Shown here piece after piece: positions 8,680 to 17,411 of a stretch of DNA of 64,000 bases. A program made the position numbers and the translations under genes. Position 1 is the stretch's first letter. Each line of letters starts with the position of its first letter. The DNA lies in NCBI RefSeq assembly GCF_010365285.1, contig NZ_CP048286.1, positions 1,445,001 to 1,509,000 on the forward strand, in the 5' to 3' direction. The notes beneath the pieces were generated by a model. The model made no database searches. It was given only the letters and a program-made list of their open reading frames with translations, and was not told the DNA's origin. Origin of the DNA: Paenibacillus rhizovicinus. GTDB taxonomy: Bacteria > Bacillota > Bacilli > Paenibacillales > Paenibacillaceae.

Positions 8680-10082
8680 GAACTTTCAAATGAAACATGC
8701 GTAATCTCGTCTCCGCCGTCTCGATGGACACTGCCATCGAAGCTTTCGGCGCGTTTCTTTCTTGCGGCAGCCTGCTCTTGCTGCGAATGGACTCCGGCTT
8801 TAGCTTTATTCCAGAACGTCTCCATCGACATGGCCACGATGCTCGGCGTCAGGCGATGGGATTGCTCATGAATACGTTGTTTCCCTGCCGGATTCAATAC
8901 ACGGAGCAACAGCTTCAGATAAATACGGGTCGACGTATCAAATAGGCCTTTCGGAATCGGTAACACATCGAAGCCGAATTGCTCCACGCCTCTGTTAATC
9001 ATGCTTACGCCGTAAATCCCTTTCGCTGCTCGAGCGGTTTCGTCCGACTCAAGCTTCCGCGCCAGGAGTGGCATCGCCTTCTTCGTTTCACGGATCAGCA
9101 TAACGGCCAACTGCATCATCGATCGGGATTCCATCATCATTTGCGACAGCTTCTTGTTGTCGAAATGAATTTCTACAACCGGATCCTTATCGTTAATCGC
9201 CCTGCCGTCCGAAAGCTCCAGCGTCTTGCCGTGATAAGGGATGACCCGATAATAGAACACGCACGCTTCGGAAACCGATTTGACGCGGAAGACGATATGA
9301 AAGAGCCGTTCCCAGCCCATCCAGCAGGCGACGACGGCCCGTTTCGTCCATCCGATCGAAGGCTTGGCTTTCTTGCCGCCGTCAGTTAAGGCGATCATGT
9401 CCGTAATATGTACGAACTTGTACCCTTTGGCTTGGCCGGCCTCCATGAAATATTCCAACGCGCCGAGCATGTTCGCGGGCGCATCCTGGTCCGCTCCGAA
9501 CGTTGATCCGCAGTCATGAAGCAGCAGCACTTCGCCCGGCCGAAGCTTCTTCATCATCCGCTTCTTCAAACGTTCCGTGCCGACGCGTTTGCGCCAATCG
9601 CCAAATAACGCCGACCATAGTATAATCTGGAGATAGCCCAGATTCGAGAAGTCGAACAGGTTGACGATTCCCCACGGCGGACGGTAATACAGGGAACGCG
9701 TACCCGTTGCCCGTCTGATGATTTCCGACGTGCGATGAATCTGTTTCTTAACCGTTCGAGGACGCATGAGCCAGTTCGTTTTGTGCACGTAATTATGAAT
9801 GCCGATTACATGTCCTTCATCGTGCATCCGCTTCAGAATCTCAGGATGCCGTTCCGCATGAATGCCGACGACGAAGAATGTCGCTTTCGCGTCGAAACGC
9901 TTTAATAAATCAAGCAGCTGCGGCGTATAAACCGGATCCGGTCCATCATCGAACGTCAGCGCGATTTCGTGCTCCGCCCGCCCTCGTTTGAATACGCGAA
10001 AGCCGAATGTACGGCTGACCAAACCGGGCAAAAACGCATAAAACGTCAAAAAATAAAAGCCCCACAGCAGGAAGTTTTCCAT
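8652..10082 (-). CDS. Membrane-anchored polysaccharide deacetylase (NodB domain)
   Basis: A 476-residue protein with an N-terminal membrane segment (LLWGFYFLTFYAFLPGLV) followed by a NodB-type carbohydrate esterase 4 domain. Visible motifs are IALTFDDGPDPVYT with the catalytic and zinc aspartates, HNYVHKTNW (the H-x3-H zinc pair) and YYRPPWG. Such enzymes remove N-acetyl groups from peptidoglycan or other surface glycans outside the membrane. A C-terminal region of about 200 residues, with no family I recognise, follows the NodB domain. The start at 10082 is chosen because translation from the earlier in-frame starts (up to 10250) would bury the membrane anchor, and AGGTGGTGGG precedes this ATG. 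It is transcribed alone. Confidence 0.85.
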   Translation of the reverse strand: MENFLLWGFYFLTFYAFLPGLVSRTFGFRVFKRGRAEHEIALTFDDGPDPVYTPQLLDLLKRFDAKATFFVVGIHAERHPEILKRMHDEGHVIGIHNYVHKTNWLMRPRTVKKQIHRTSEIIRRATGTRSLYYRPPWGIVNLFDFSNLGYLQIILWSALFGDWRKRVGTERLKKRMMKKLRPGEVLLLHDCGSTFGADQDAPANMLGALEYFMEAGQAKGYKFVHITDMIALTDGGKKAKPSIGWTKRAVVACWMGWERLFHIVFRVKSVSEACVFYYRVIPYHGKTLELSDGRAINDKDPVVEIHFDNKKLSQMMMESRSMMQLAVMLIRETKKAMPLLARKLESDETARAAKGIYGVSMINRGVEQFGFDVLPIPKGLFDTSTRIYLKLLLRVLNPAGKQRIHEQSHRLTPSIVAMSMETFWNKAKAGVHSQQEQAAARKKRAESFDGSVHRDGGDEITHVSFESSNAAREFTP

Positions 10083-10271
10083 GTCTTGTTTTCCCACCAC
10101 CTCTAATTTCAAACCTTGTACGTCCATGGAAGAGGGAGTGCCATGTGCCCAATGACTATTGACTCCATCCATTGTACCATAGCCCTGCAGAAATCGGCTA
10201 CGTATGTTAGAGTAATCATTGCGCTGGCGAATTAACGATGCATTAAACAACGCTTTTTTAGGAAATAATGG

Positions 10272-10288
10272 TATTCTATACTAGAATA
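10272..10288. promoter_or_regulatory. Palindrome TATTCTA-TAC-TAGAATA upstream of the AI-2E-family gene
   Basis: A perfect 7-bp inverted repeat with 3-bp spacer, 22 nt before the start codon at 10311 and just upstream of its AAAGGAG ribosome site. It could be an operator, or its A/T-rich half could serve as a -10. No regulator is assigned. Confidence 0.4.
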
Positions 10289-10310
10289 ATAGATTGTAAA
10301 GGAGTGCAAT

Positions 10311-11435
10311 ATGCTTTCTTTCTACCGCAAATATTGGCGCACCGCATTCGATATCGCGCTGATCGTCGTCACAGTCTGGCTGATCATGTATGTATTCAGC
10401 TACATGTACCGCATCGCAACACCGATTTTCCTTTCGTTTATCATTTATTTATTCATTGAACCACCTGCTCGTTGGCTTTGCCGTCTCGGGATGAAGAAGT
10501 CGATCGCCTCCGGAATATCCGTACTGGTATTTACGCTGGTCATCGTGGCCGCTTTCGTCGGCGCCGGTTATATCGTCACCTCGCAAATCTTGGGACTCGC
10601 GGACAAGCTTCCGACCTACCAGCATCTGCTGGTCGACCAATTTCAATCGAATACGGGCAAGCTTCAGGAACGCATCTCGGGCCTGCCGCCCGATGTCGTA
10701 GACAAGGCCGAAGAAGTGATCGGTTACATCACCGATTGGGGCAGCGACATCGCCATCCAATTCCTGCGCTGGCTCGGCAGTCACTTAATGTCGTTCTCCA
10801 CCTTTATCATTAACTTCTCAATTGGGATTATTCTCGCTTATTTTCTCAGCCTGGAAATTAATGATTGGAAGCGGCTCGCCCAAGAGAAAACGCCTAACAC
10901 GTTCAAGCGGGCTTTTAAATTCCTGCGCGAAAATGTGTTCGTTGGCATTGCAGGCTACTTAAAAGCGCAAGGAAAGCTGATCAGCATCACGTTCATCGTC
11001 ATTTTCGTCTCGCTGTTGCTGCTTAAAGTCCCAAATGCCTTATCCATCTCGCTGCTGGCTGCTTTCTTCGATGTGCTGCCGCTGCTCGGAGTAAGTACCG
11101 TATTTATTCCTTGGATCATTTACTTGTTTATTGTCGGGAATTTCTCGCTTGCGATCTGGCTTTCCGCGCTCTTGCTGCTCGTCGTGCTGACGCGGCAAAT
11201 TCTAGAGCCCAAAATCACCGGCGATACACTCGGCGTTTCGGCTTTCACGATGTTGGCTTTCATGATTATCTCCCTATCGATCTTCGGGGTATCGGGCGTT
11301 ATATTATCGCCGATCCTCATGATCCTGCTGAAGGCGCTGTACGATCAGCGATACTTCCACCGCTGGATCCATTCCCCCACGGGGGAGTTCGAGAATGCCA
11401 CGAATCCTTATAACGAGTCGGATTCCATCTCATGA
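10311..11435 (+). CDS. AI-2E family (UPF0118) multi-pass membrane protein
   Basis: 374 residues with about eight hydrophobic segments arranged as in the AI-2E/UPF0118 family: two helices early (AFDIALIVVTVWLIMYVFSY, PIFLSFIIYLFIEPP), a soluble stretch around residues 95-160, and a C-terminal cluster with SISLLAAFFDVLPLLGVSTV and LTRQILEPKITGDTLGVS. The PxxG and 'QxxEPK' patterns are family marks. Members include exporters and sodium/proton-linked carriers, so the substrate cannot be assigned. The ribosome site AAAGGAG is 7 nt from the ATG. A paralogue of the same family (ytvI type) begins at 63007. Confidence 0.88.
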   Translation: MLSFYRKYWRTAFDIALIVVTVWLIMYVFSYMYRIATPIFLSFIIYLFIEPPARWLCRLGMKKSIASGISVLVFTLVIVAAFVGAGYIVTSQILGLADKLPTYQHLLVDQFQSNTGKLQERISGLPPDVVDKAEEVIGYITDWGSDIAIQFLRWLGSHLMSFSTFIINFSIGIILAYFLSLEINDWKRLAQEKTPNTFKRAFKFLRENVFVGIAGYLKAQGKLISITFIVIFVSLLLLKVPNALSISLLAAFFDVLPLLGVSTVFIPWIIYLFIVGNFSLAIWLSALLLLVVLTRQILEPKITGDTLGVSAFTMLAFMIISLSIFGVSGVILSPILMILLKALYDQRYFHRWIHSPTGEFENATNPYNESDSIS

Positions 11436-11450
11436 TGGAACCGGCTTTTT
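11417..11450 (+). terminator. Terminator of the AI-2E-family gene, overlapping its stop
   Basis: GTCGG-A-TTCCATC pairs with GATGGAA-CCGGC across a TCAT loop, followed by TTTTT. The TGA stop (11433-11435) is part of the hairpin. The converging PBP gene ends 6 nt beyond it. Confidence 0.75.
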
Positions 11451-11455
11451 CTTGT

Positions 11456-13279
11456 TCACCCTCCGTCCGCAAGAACGTCCATAACGCCCCGGAAAAGCTT
11501 GGTCGCTTGGTTGGAGGTATGGAGCCCTCGGTTCTCGGACAGCACCGCAACGGCATATCGGGGCGATCGCAGCGGCCCATAGCCGATGAACCACTGGTTT
11601 AACAGCTCCTTTCCCTGCCAGGTTACTTGCGCAGTCCCCGATTTGCCTGCAACGGACCATTTGCCGTCGCTAATGCTCTGTCCCGTTCCATGATCCACGA
11701 CCGCCTGCATGCCAGCCAAAATCGCGTTCGCCGTCTGCCGTCCAATCTGACCATAACGCGAAGGCCAGGTTTGACGCGGCAGCTTAGCCAGCAGTAGACC
11801 GTTCCCGTAGCGAATGTCGCTAACCAGTCTCGGTTCTTGCACGACACCTCCGTTCAGCAATGTGACGACAAGATTAGCGGCCTGAAGAGGCGAAATGCGT
11901 ACATCGCGCTGGCCAATGCCCGTTTGCGCCAGCTGTCCGCCGTCTCGAGAGATTGGAAACGGCGCAAACACATGTCCGCCCTCCTCTTCCGGCAGCAGCC
12001 TCAGCGGCTTAGGGAAGGGCGCAAACGCCGCTTCGCTTGCCCAGCCAACTTGCTCCCCGATGCCGAGCTTCTCTGCGGTCACGTATAACGTCCGCGCATC
12101 CATCCGTTCCGCCAGCCGAGCGAACACGACATTGCAGGAACCGGCTAGCGCGTCCTGCAGCGTCAGCTCGCCGTGACCGCCCCTTTTCCAGCAGTGCAGG
12201 CCGTATCGCCCGTAATCCCCGTTGCATTGAAACCGTTCATTCTCGCTCGTAATATGCGCTTCCAATGCCGCCGCTTCCGTCACGAGCTTAAAGACCGATC
12301 CCGGCGTCGCCGCCCGCACGGCATGGTTTACATAATCCTGATCACTGCCAGCAGGCTTGTCCTGCGGAAGCTGCGGCCTGGAGACCATCGCCACGATATC
12401 CGCATTGCGCGCGTCCAGGACGACGACGGCTCCTTCCTGCAGCCCCTCCGCATCGACATAGCGCTCCAGCTTGTTTTGGATCGCGAGATCCATCGTCGTA
12501 TTCACCCGCACCGGATAATACGGATTGGAAGCGCTCGTCAGCCGCCAATCCAAGCCACGCATCGGCTTGTTTGCCCCATCCGTGAAGTAGGAGACGGTCG
12601 TCGGTCCTGTGCCCTGCAGCAGCCGGTCAAGGGAACGCTCCAAACCGGCGCCGCCGGTTTGATCCGAAAGCTTCATCGTTCTTTCCTTTAATCGCTTATC
12701 ATAGTCAACCGCTAGCAGCTCCGGATGCTGGCTAATATAGCCGATCGCATGCTTAACCGTTATGCCGTCCGGGTAACGGCTGCGGTACGGCAGAATGCGC
12801 ACGCCGTTCAACCGAAGAGGACGAATGGCATTCAGCTGCTGTTTCGACAGTTTAAGCGGTATCCGTTCCCCGTCCCGATGCCAGAATGCCGGCTCCTTCA
12901 GTGTCTGCATCCACTGTTGCAGGTGATCGGGCTGTACATGCAGCGCGGAAGCCAGTGCTTTCAAGTCCGCGGCATCACCGGCGATCCGCGTTCGCGACTG
13001 CGCCTGCAGCGGGAATACCACAAGCGATTCATACGTTTCGCCTGTCAATGCAAGTCCGTTGCGATCGAAGAAGTCTCCGCGCCCGCTGTCCAGCACGAGT
13101 TCCCGCTCGCGCTGGGCGACGGATTCCGACTTCAAGTGCGCGATATCGGCGCTGACCGTTTCGGCCGGCGACAGCTGCAGCCAGGCAAGCCGCAGCAGCA
13201 TGCCAACCAATATGAGACTCATGCCAAGCACCAAGCCGAAAATCCGCCTTTGCCTTGCTCTCCGCCATTCTTTGCTCAT
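11456..13279 (-). CDS. Class B penicillin-binding protein (peptidoglycan D,D-transpeptidase)
   Basis: 607 residues: a short cytoplasmic tail, one membrane anchor (IFGLVLGMSLILVGMLLRLAW, about residues 13-33), a dimerisation domain and a C-terminal transpeptidase. The three penicillin-binding motifs are present: SVFK (near residue 330, active serine), SCN and KSGTA (near residue 546). It cross-links peptidoglycan outside the membrane. No PASTA domains are present, so it is less like SpoVD or PBP2x than like the elongation or sporulation PBPs. I cannot assign it to one subfamily. It is monocistronic, and GGAGG precedes the ATG by 10 nt. Confidence 0.9.
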   Translation of the reverse strand: MSKEWRRARQRRIFGLVLGMSLILVGMLLRLAWLQLSPAETVSADIAHLKSESVAQRERELVLDSGRGDFFDRNGLALTGETYESLVVFPLQAQSRTRIAGDAADLKALASALHVQPDHLQQWMQTLKEPAFWHRDGERIPLKLSKQQLNAIRPLRLNGVRILPYRSRYPDGITVKHAIGYISQHPELLAVDYDKRLKERTMKLSDQTGGAGLERSLDRLLQGTGPTTVSYFTDGANKPMRGLDWRLTSASNPYYPVRVNTTMDLAIQNKLERYVDAEGLQEGAVVVLDARNADIVAMVSRPQLPQDKPAGSDQDYVNHAVRAATPGSVFKLVTEAAALEAHITSENERFQCNGDYGRYGLHCWKRGGHGELTLQDALAGSCNVVFARLAERMDARTLYVTAEKLGIGEQVGWASEAAFAPFPKPLRLLPEEEGGHVFAPFPISRDGGQLAQTGIGQRDVRISPLQAANLVVTLLNGGVVQEPRLVSDIRYGNGLLLAKLPRQTWPSRYGQIGRQTANAILAGMQAVVDHGTGQSISDGKWSVAGKSGTAQVTWQGKELLNQWFIGYGPLRSPRYAVAVLSENRGLHTSNQATKLFRGVMDVLADGG

Positions 13280-13359
13280 CTCAGCCGCGCCTCCGCATCC
13301 GAACTAAAGTCTACTCGAATTCCATTATCCCCCTGCGGATGTCCCTTCAATCCTGAAAC

Positions 13360-13399
13360 AAAAAAGCCTGGCGCAGACCCTTTCGGTCCGCGCCAGGCT
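13360..13399 (-). terminator. Terminator of the LysR-type gene
   Basis: On the minus strand AGCCTGGCGC...GCGCCAGGCT with inner GGACC/GGTC pairing, then TTTTTTG. It lies 30 nt beyond the LysR stop and separates it from the PBP gene. Confidence 0.85.
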
Positions 13400-13428
13400 A
13401 TATGTAGAGCGCACTATATACGGTTTGA

Positions 13429-14337
13429 TTACAACCGGTTCTTCGCTTCCACGAACGCAAAGAAATCAAGGAGGAATCGTTGAAACACTTTGGCGACGAG
13501 CGGCAGCTTCTCGTTGGACCGGTAGATGAGCCCGATCGTGCGGGTGACCCGCGGCGATCGGACGCGCACCTTCGCCGGCTGCAGCTTGCTGGAGCCGTGC
13601 AGCGCCATCTCGGGCAGCAGACTGACGCCCATGCCGGCGGCAACGAGGCCGCGGATCGTATCGGTCTCCTGGCCCTCGAAGCCGATAATCGGCGTAAAGC
13701 CCGCTTCCTTGCAGGCATCCCAGACGATCGGCCGGAGTGAATACCCGTCGCTGAAGAGCACGAACGGTTCCTCCTTCAGCTGGACCAGGTCGATGAACGC
13801 TTCATCAGATAGCGGATGGCCGGGCGGTAAAATCGCGAACAGCTCTTCCGTCAGTACCGTCTGACCCGTGACATGCGCATGCGTTTCCGGGCAAGGCGAG
13901 ACGAACGCAAGGTCAACTTCCCCCTTCATGACGTCCTGAATGAGCGAAGGGTAACTGCCCTGCTTGAACCTGAAATTGACGTTCGGGTTCTGCTTGCGGA
14001 ACGCGGAGACGACCTCCGGAATGAGCGAGATGCCCAGGCTGTGCGGGAATCCAAGCCGGACTTCCCCTTTCTCGGGGTCGAGAAACTCCTGGATTTCCAC
14101 GACCGCCCGCTCCAGATCCGCCAATATCACTTCCGCCCGTTTCAGGAACAACGCACCGACTGGCGTCAATTGAAGATTGCGTCCCTTCTGCAGGAACAGC
14201 TTGGCGCCCAGCTCTTCCTCCAGCTGGTGGATTTGGCGGCTTACGGCCGACTGTGCCACATGCAGCTCCTCCGCTGCTTTCGTGACATGCTCCCGTTTTG
14301 CTACTTTTACGAAATAATACAATTGTCGAAGCTCCAT
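13429..14337 (-). CDS. LysR-type transcriptional regulator, GltC-like
   Basis: 302 residues. The N-terminal winged helix-turn-helix is textbook LysR (MELRQLYYFVKVAKREHVTK, AEELHVAQSAVSRQIHQLEEEL), followed by the linker helix and a periplasmic-binding-like effector domain from about residue 90. The run RQLYYFVKVAKREHVTKAA and the DPEKGEVRLGFPHSLG region resemble Bacillus GltC, the activator of glutamate synthase. GltC normally sits beside gltAB, which is not here, so the target is uncertain and the name is kept general. It is followed by its own terminator. The rhomboid gene upstream on the same strand is 61 nt away. Confidence 0.85.
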   Translation of the reverse strand: MELRQLYYFVKVAKREHVTKAAEELHVAQSAVSRQIHQLEEELGAKLFLQKGRNLQLTPVGALFLKRAEVILADLERAVVEIQEFLDPEKGEVRLGFPHSLGISLIPEVVSAFRKQNPNVNFRFKQGSYPSLIQDVMKGEVDLAFVSPCPETHAHVTGQTVLTEELFAILPPGHPLSDEAFIDLVQLKEEPFVLFSDGYSLRPIVWDACKEAGFTPIIGFEGQETDTIRGLVAAGMGVSLLPEMALHGSSKLQPAKVRVRSPRVTRTIGLIYRSNEKLPLVAKVFQRFLLDFFAFVEAKNRL

Positions 14338-14398
14338 GTCGTCCCCTTTTCCTCAAAACCGGCGCTTCGCGCTTCGGCGTTCCTTCCGCAAGCTGCTG

Positions 14399-15019
14399 CT
14401 ACCTTCTATATCGTCCATTCTGTTTCGAAATCCAATATCCGTCATAAAGGTAGAACAGCACGAAGCCCGCTAACAGCCCGCCGAAATGCGCCCAGATCCC
14501 GATCCCCGGCACGATAAGCGTATAGATGACGCCGAAAATCAATATCGTGTACACTGTCTTCCGCGAATCGGGATCCAGCGATTTTTTCATCAAGGCAAGG
14601 AACAAATACGCACCGAACACCCCGTAGATCGCACCGGAAGCACCGGCTCCCGCGGTCGAACGCTCGACAATGGCGCTGAACAGATTGCCTGCGATACCGC
14701 AAAGGAGGTAGAACACCGTATACTTAACATGGCCAAGCAACCGTTCCAACGGCGGGGCGAACACGAGAATGCTGAACATGTTGAAGAAGATATGCTCCAA
14801 ATCCAAATGAAGGAACACCGCGGTGACGTAACGCCAAGGCTCGTTCAGCGAGAAATAATTATCGCCCGGCGCACTGTAGAAGAAACCGTGATTCAACAAC
14901 CGTTCGTTCAAAAACAAGTGATCCGCGGCAAAAACGAGAATGTTGATGGCAATGATGGCGGCCGTGACGGGAAACATGCGCAAATAGCTCCTGAAGCTTT
15001 CATAACGCAAAAAAATCAT
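14399..15019 (-). CDS. Rhomboid-family intramembrane serine protease
   Basis: 206 residues with six predicted membrane helices. The catalytic serine is in [15 protein letters not shown] (near residue 132) and the partner histidine in [12 protein letters not shown] (near residue 178). The N-terminal L1 loop and the H...N pair in [13 protein letters not shown] complete the rhomboid signature. Rhomboids cut single-pass membrane proteins within the bilayer, and the substrate cannot be told. It diverges from tpx with about 100 nt between the starts. Confidence 0.92.
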   Translation of the reverse strand: MIFLRYESFRSYLRMFPVTAAIIAINILVFAADHLFLNERLLNHGFFYSAPGDNYFSLNEPWRYVTAVFLHLDLEHIFFNMFSILVFAPPLERLLGHVKYTVFYLLCGIAGNLFSAIVERSTAGAGASGAIYGVFGAYLFLALMKKSLDPDSRKTVYTILIFGVIYTLIVPGIGIWAHFGGLLAGFVLFYLYDGYWISKQNGRYRR

Positions 15020-15048
15020 GGCGTTCTCCTTCCTTTACGCACTCCTCA

Positions 15049-15079
15049 TTGGACAACGGTAATTCATTATGCTTATAAT
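15049..15079 (+). promoter_or_regulatory. Likely sigma-A promoter of tpx
   Basis: TTGGAC (15049-15054) and TATAAT (15074-15079) with a 19-bp spacer, longer than ideal. A start near 15086 gives a 36-nt leader before tpx. Confidence 0.45.
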
Positions 15080-15121
15080 TATTTGGTAGAAACCAATTCC
15101 ATTCAAGGAGGCTATTTCATA

Positions 15122-15640
15122 ATGACACAAGAACGTACAAGCGTTTCGACATTTAAAGGAAACCCGCTTACTCTGATCGGTCCAGAACTCAAGGTTGGTG
15201 ACCAAGCACCCGATTTCCAACTGAACAAATCGCTCGTTGACGTCGTTTCCTTGAAGGACTTCGCCGGCAAAGTAAAACTGATCAGCGTCGTGCCTTCCAT
15301 CGACACAGGCGTTTGCGATGCGCAAACTCGCCGTTTCAACGAAGAAGCAGGCAAATTCGGCGACAACGTCACGATCCTTACGGTCAGCGTAGATCTTCCA
15401 TTCGCGCAAGCCCGTTGGTGCGGCGCTGCAGGCATCGATAAAGTTGTCCTGCTGTCCGATTACAAAAATAATAATTTCGGCGAAGCTTACGGCGTTCTGA
15501 TCAAAGAATTCCAGCTCGACATGCGCGCCATCTTCGTGATTGACGCTAATGACAAGATTCAATACATCGAAGTACTCAGCGAAATGACGGAGCATCCGAA
15601 CTATGAGAACGCTTTGAACGCAGTGAAAGCACTCGTATAA
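15122..15640 (+). CDS. tpx: Thiol peroxidase (Tpx, peroxiredoxin)
   Basis: 172-residue cytoplasmic peroxiredoxin that reduces hydrogen peroxide and organic peroxides using thioredoxin. The peroxidatic cysteine is in [15 protein letters not shown] and the resolving cysteine in [10 protein letters not shown], the Tpx arrangement. [20 protein letters not shown] is the family N-terminus. The ATG at 15122 follows AAGGAGG by 10 nt. Upstream in-frame codons back to 14486 are antisense to the rhomboid gene and are not coding. It is monocistronic between its own promoter and a strong terminator. Confidence 0.96.
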   Translation: MTQERTSVSTFKGNPLTLIGPELKVGDQAPDFQLNKSLVDVVSLKDFAGKVKLISVVPSIDTGVCDAQTRRFNEEAGKFGDNVTILTVSVDLPFAQARWCGAAGIDKVVLLSDYKNNNFGEAYGVLIKEFQLDMRAIFVIDANDKIQYIEVLSEMTEHPNYENALNAVKALV

Positions 15641-15668
15641 AGGAAAGCTGCATTGCTCTCTTTCATTA

Positions 15669-15706
15669 CAAAAGCGAGGACAGGGATTCCCTTCCTCGCT
15701 TTTTCC
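15669..15706. terminator. Bidirectional terminator between tpx and the DUF1499 gene
   Basis: AAAGCGAGGA pairs with TCCTCGCTTT, with an inner AGGGA/TCCCT, flanked by T-runs on the plus strand and A's on the other side. It serves both converging genes. Confidence 0.85.
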
Positions 15707-15711
15707 CGTTA

Positions 15712-16104
15712 TTATATGCCGCTCGTTTTATATTGAGCCAGCTTTTTGTCGAGCGTCCGGTAAATATCAAGAATGATGCGGTAGTTGGAACCTAAATCTC
15801 CGAAGGATCCGCGCGACGCGGAATAAATGTCGACCGCTGAGGTCACTGGGTTCACGTTGATAACAGAGACGGTAATATCCATCGTACGACCGGTCATCGT
15901 TCGTTTCTCCAACACGATTTCACCTACGGACTGCACTTCGTGTAGAATTTTGTAGCCTTGCATTTTTTTGAGTGTGGAGACAACTTCTTCCCACGCTTTT
16001 TCTCGGGATAGTTTGTAATAATGGGATTTCAGCATCGGATCTTTCGCTTTATCGCCAGTCAATTCGTGACTGCGCAGCAACCCGATTAGGGTCCGCTTCA
16101 ACAA
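15712..16104 (-). CDS. DUF1499-like small protein
   Basis: About 130 residues, MLKRTLIGLLRSHELTGDKA at the start and, further on, VSTLKKMQGYKILHEVQSVG and GDLGSNYRIILDIYRTLDKK. The pattern of a cytosolic beta-rich protein converting 'M..Y.I' to 'G.IV.EKRT' fits the DUF1499 family, whose function is not known. No signal peptide or membrane helix is present. The TTG at 16104 is preferred, with a GGAGGGGGAG ribosome site. The ATG at 16152 lies in what looks like the gene's own -10 region (TATGAT). The family call is moderate. Confidence 0.6.
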   Translation of the reverse strand: MLKRTLIGLLRSHELTGDKAKDPMLKSHYYKLSREKAWEEVVSTLKKMQGYKILHEVQSVGEIVLEKRTMTGRTMDITVSVINVNPVTSAVDIYSASRGSFGDLGSNYRIILDIYRTLDKKLAQYKTSGI

Positions 16105-16169
16105 AGGTAATCTCCCCCTCCAACGTCTTCTATGTACGCTAAGAATTATCATAGCATAGTTTGTAACAT

Positions 16170-16193
16170 AAAAAAAAGGGGTTGCCCCCTTTT
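16170..16193 (-). terminator. Terminator of the 6S RNA candidate
   Basis: On the minus strand AAAAGGGG-GCAA-CCCC followed by eight T's (A-run 16170-16177). Confidence 0.85.
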
Positions 16194-16381
16194 CGTTAGT
16201 AAGTAACCCGCTATGCCGTCCGACTTGCTTGTTTCTGAACCCGCTCTCGCAGGTGGGTGGCCGCAGAAACGTTTTTGAGATCCCCTTTCGAGGGCTTGTC
16301 AGCCGCGTTTCGATTTAGTCTCCCTAAAAACAGCCATTGGTTCAAAACAAGTGATAAGCCGTAACGAACACGGCAGGATGT
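16170..16381 (-). ncRNA. ssrS: Structured non-coding RNA, 6S RNA candidate
   Basis: About 210 nt on the minus strand with its own near-consensus promoter and a strong terminator. The 5' and 3' parts pair into one long rod: TGCCGT with ACGGCA near the base, then CTTGTTTTGAACC with GGTTCAGAAACAAG (one bulge), then GTTTTT and GAGA with TCTC and AAAAAC, topped by small hairpins. Wide internal loops interrupt the stem. A free-standing rod of about 200 nt with a central bubble is the shape of bacterial 6S RNA, which binds sigma-A RNA polymerase in stationary phase. No SRP, tmRNA or RNase P signature is present. Identity is inferred from structure and size, and the symbol is provisional. Confidence 0.62.
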
Positions 16382-16387
16382 ATTGCT

Positions 16388-16416
16388 ATTATAGACCGAT
16401 TAAGGCTAAAAGTAAA
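16388..16416 (-). promoter_or_regulatory. Sigma-A promoter of the 6S RNA candidate
   Basis: On the minus strand TTTACT (16416-16411), a 17-bp spacer and TATAAT (16393-16388). The predicted start is near 16381. It lies in the short gap behind the DUF624 gene and does not drive any protein gene directly. Confidence 0.7.
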
Positions 16417-16430
16417 CGTGACGACTGCCG

Positions 16431-17231
16431 TTATTTAATGGACGTATGACCGTCTTCTGTATTCGGCAGCATGATCGCCGCATCTTCCTCCAAGCGCTTG
16501 CGCTCTTCCTCGGCTTCCGCCTCCGCCGCTTTCTCCGCCTGCAGTTGCAGCTTCGTATAAATGCCGTAGAAGTTCCAGAAGGCAATTACCGCCACGAGGC
16601 TTCCCGTGAAGAACGGAACAAGGAACATCAGCTTAGGCGAGCTAAAACTGATATAGATGACAAAGCCGCACATGACAACCGTCGACAGCGATCGAAGCGG
16701 ACGGCCGATCGTAATCAGCAGGGCATTCTTCAGCAGCTGCAGCGTTTTCATATGATAATGAACCAGCATCGAGAAGAAGTTCAACAGCGAGACGCCCACG
16801 AGCACGATCAACGCTACGAATAAGTAGGCTACGATGCCCCAAGAACCTAGATTGGACAAGTATACGCGGAAGTCCACGATGAGGATCGTAAAGAGAACCG
16901 CATACAAGATACCGCCGAGCATGGCTTGCTTATAGCCTTCCTTGTAGTTCTTGAAAAATGTTTTCAGCAGCGGCACGTCTACTTCTCCCATTACCCACTT
17001 ACGCGCTACGCCAAAAAGTGCAGCGATTGCAGGAAATAGCGTAAACGGAGCAAGAATGCCCGCCAGAATCAAGTTGCTCAACACTTGATCGTTCGTTTCC
17101 GCGAACATTACCGGGAACAATACCAAAATAAATGGCAAGGAACATACCATCATAAGGATATTCGTCACGGACAAACGCATAATCCATTCCGAGATTTTGT
17201 AAAACCCGCCCATCATGCCCTTCATTTCCAT
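16431..17231 (-). CDS. YesL-type (DUF624) membrane protein
   Basis: 266 residues with about six hydrophobic helices beginning around residue 20 (LSVTNILMMVCSLPFILVLF). GGFYKISEWIMRLSVTNILM, the 'P.L..FF..Y' segment VPLLKTFFKNYKEGYKQAML and the order of helices are those of the YesL/DUF624 family, often found near sugar-transport genes in Bacillus and Paenibacillus. A charged alanine/glutamate-rich cytoplasmic tail (EKAAEAEAEEERKRLEEDA) ends the protein. Function unknown, no transporter genes are next to it. The ribosome site GGAGG is 11 nt from the ATG. Confidence 0.8.
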   Translation of the reverse strand: MEMKGMMGGFYKISEWIMRLSVTNILMMVCSLPFILVLFPVMFAETNDQVLSNLILAGILAPFTLFPAIAALFGVARKWVMGEVDVPLLKTFFKNYKEGYKQAMLGGILYAVLFTILIVDFRVYLSNLGSWGIVAYLFVALIVLVGVSLLNFFSMLVHYHMKTLQLLKNALLITIGRPLRSLSTVVMCGFVIYISFSSPKLMFLVPFFTGSLVAVIAFWNFYGIYTKLQLQAEKAAEAEAEEERKRLEEDAAIMLPNTEDGHTSIK

Positions 17232-17411
17232 TATTGCCGAGTCCTCCTAGCAAGCGATTTCATTTCGTCCTATGCTAACTATAATATAGGCGACCGGATA
17301 AGCCAACGCCCATTTTCGGGAATCTGGGCCGGAGTCTAAACGGCGATCACCTATATGAATACCATATTGTGTCGAGACCACCCAGATCGAATCATAAGGA
17401 GGCTGCCGCTA

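Noticed and set aside
15067-15087. PerR-like box near the tpx promoter (TTATAAT-N-ATT...)
   Set aside because: Only the first half and three bases of the second half match. The TTATAAT is adequately explained as the -10.
14486-15121. N-terminal extension of tpx upstream of 15122
   Set aside because: The extension is antisense to the rhomboid gene, while a strong ribosome site and the family N-terminus place the start at 15122. Similarly the codons upstream of 44679 are not part of the germination C subunit.
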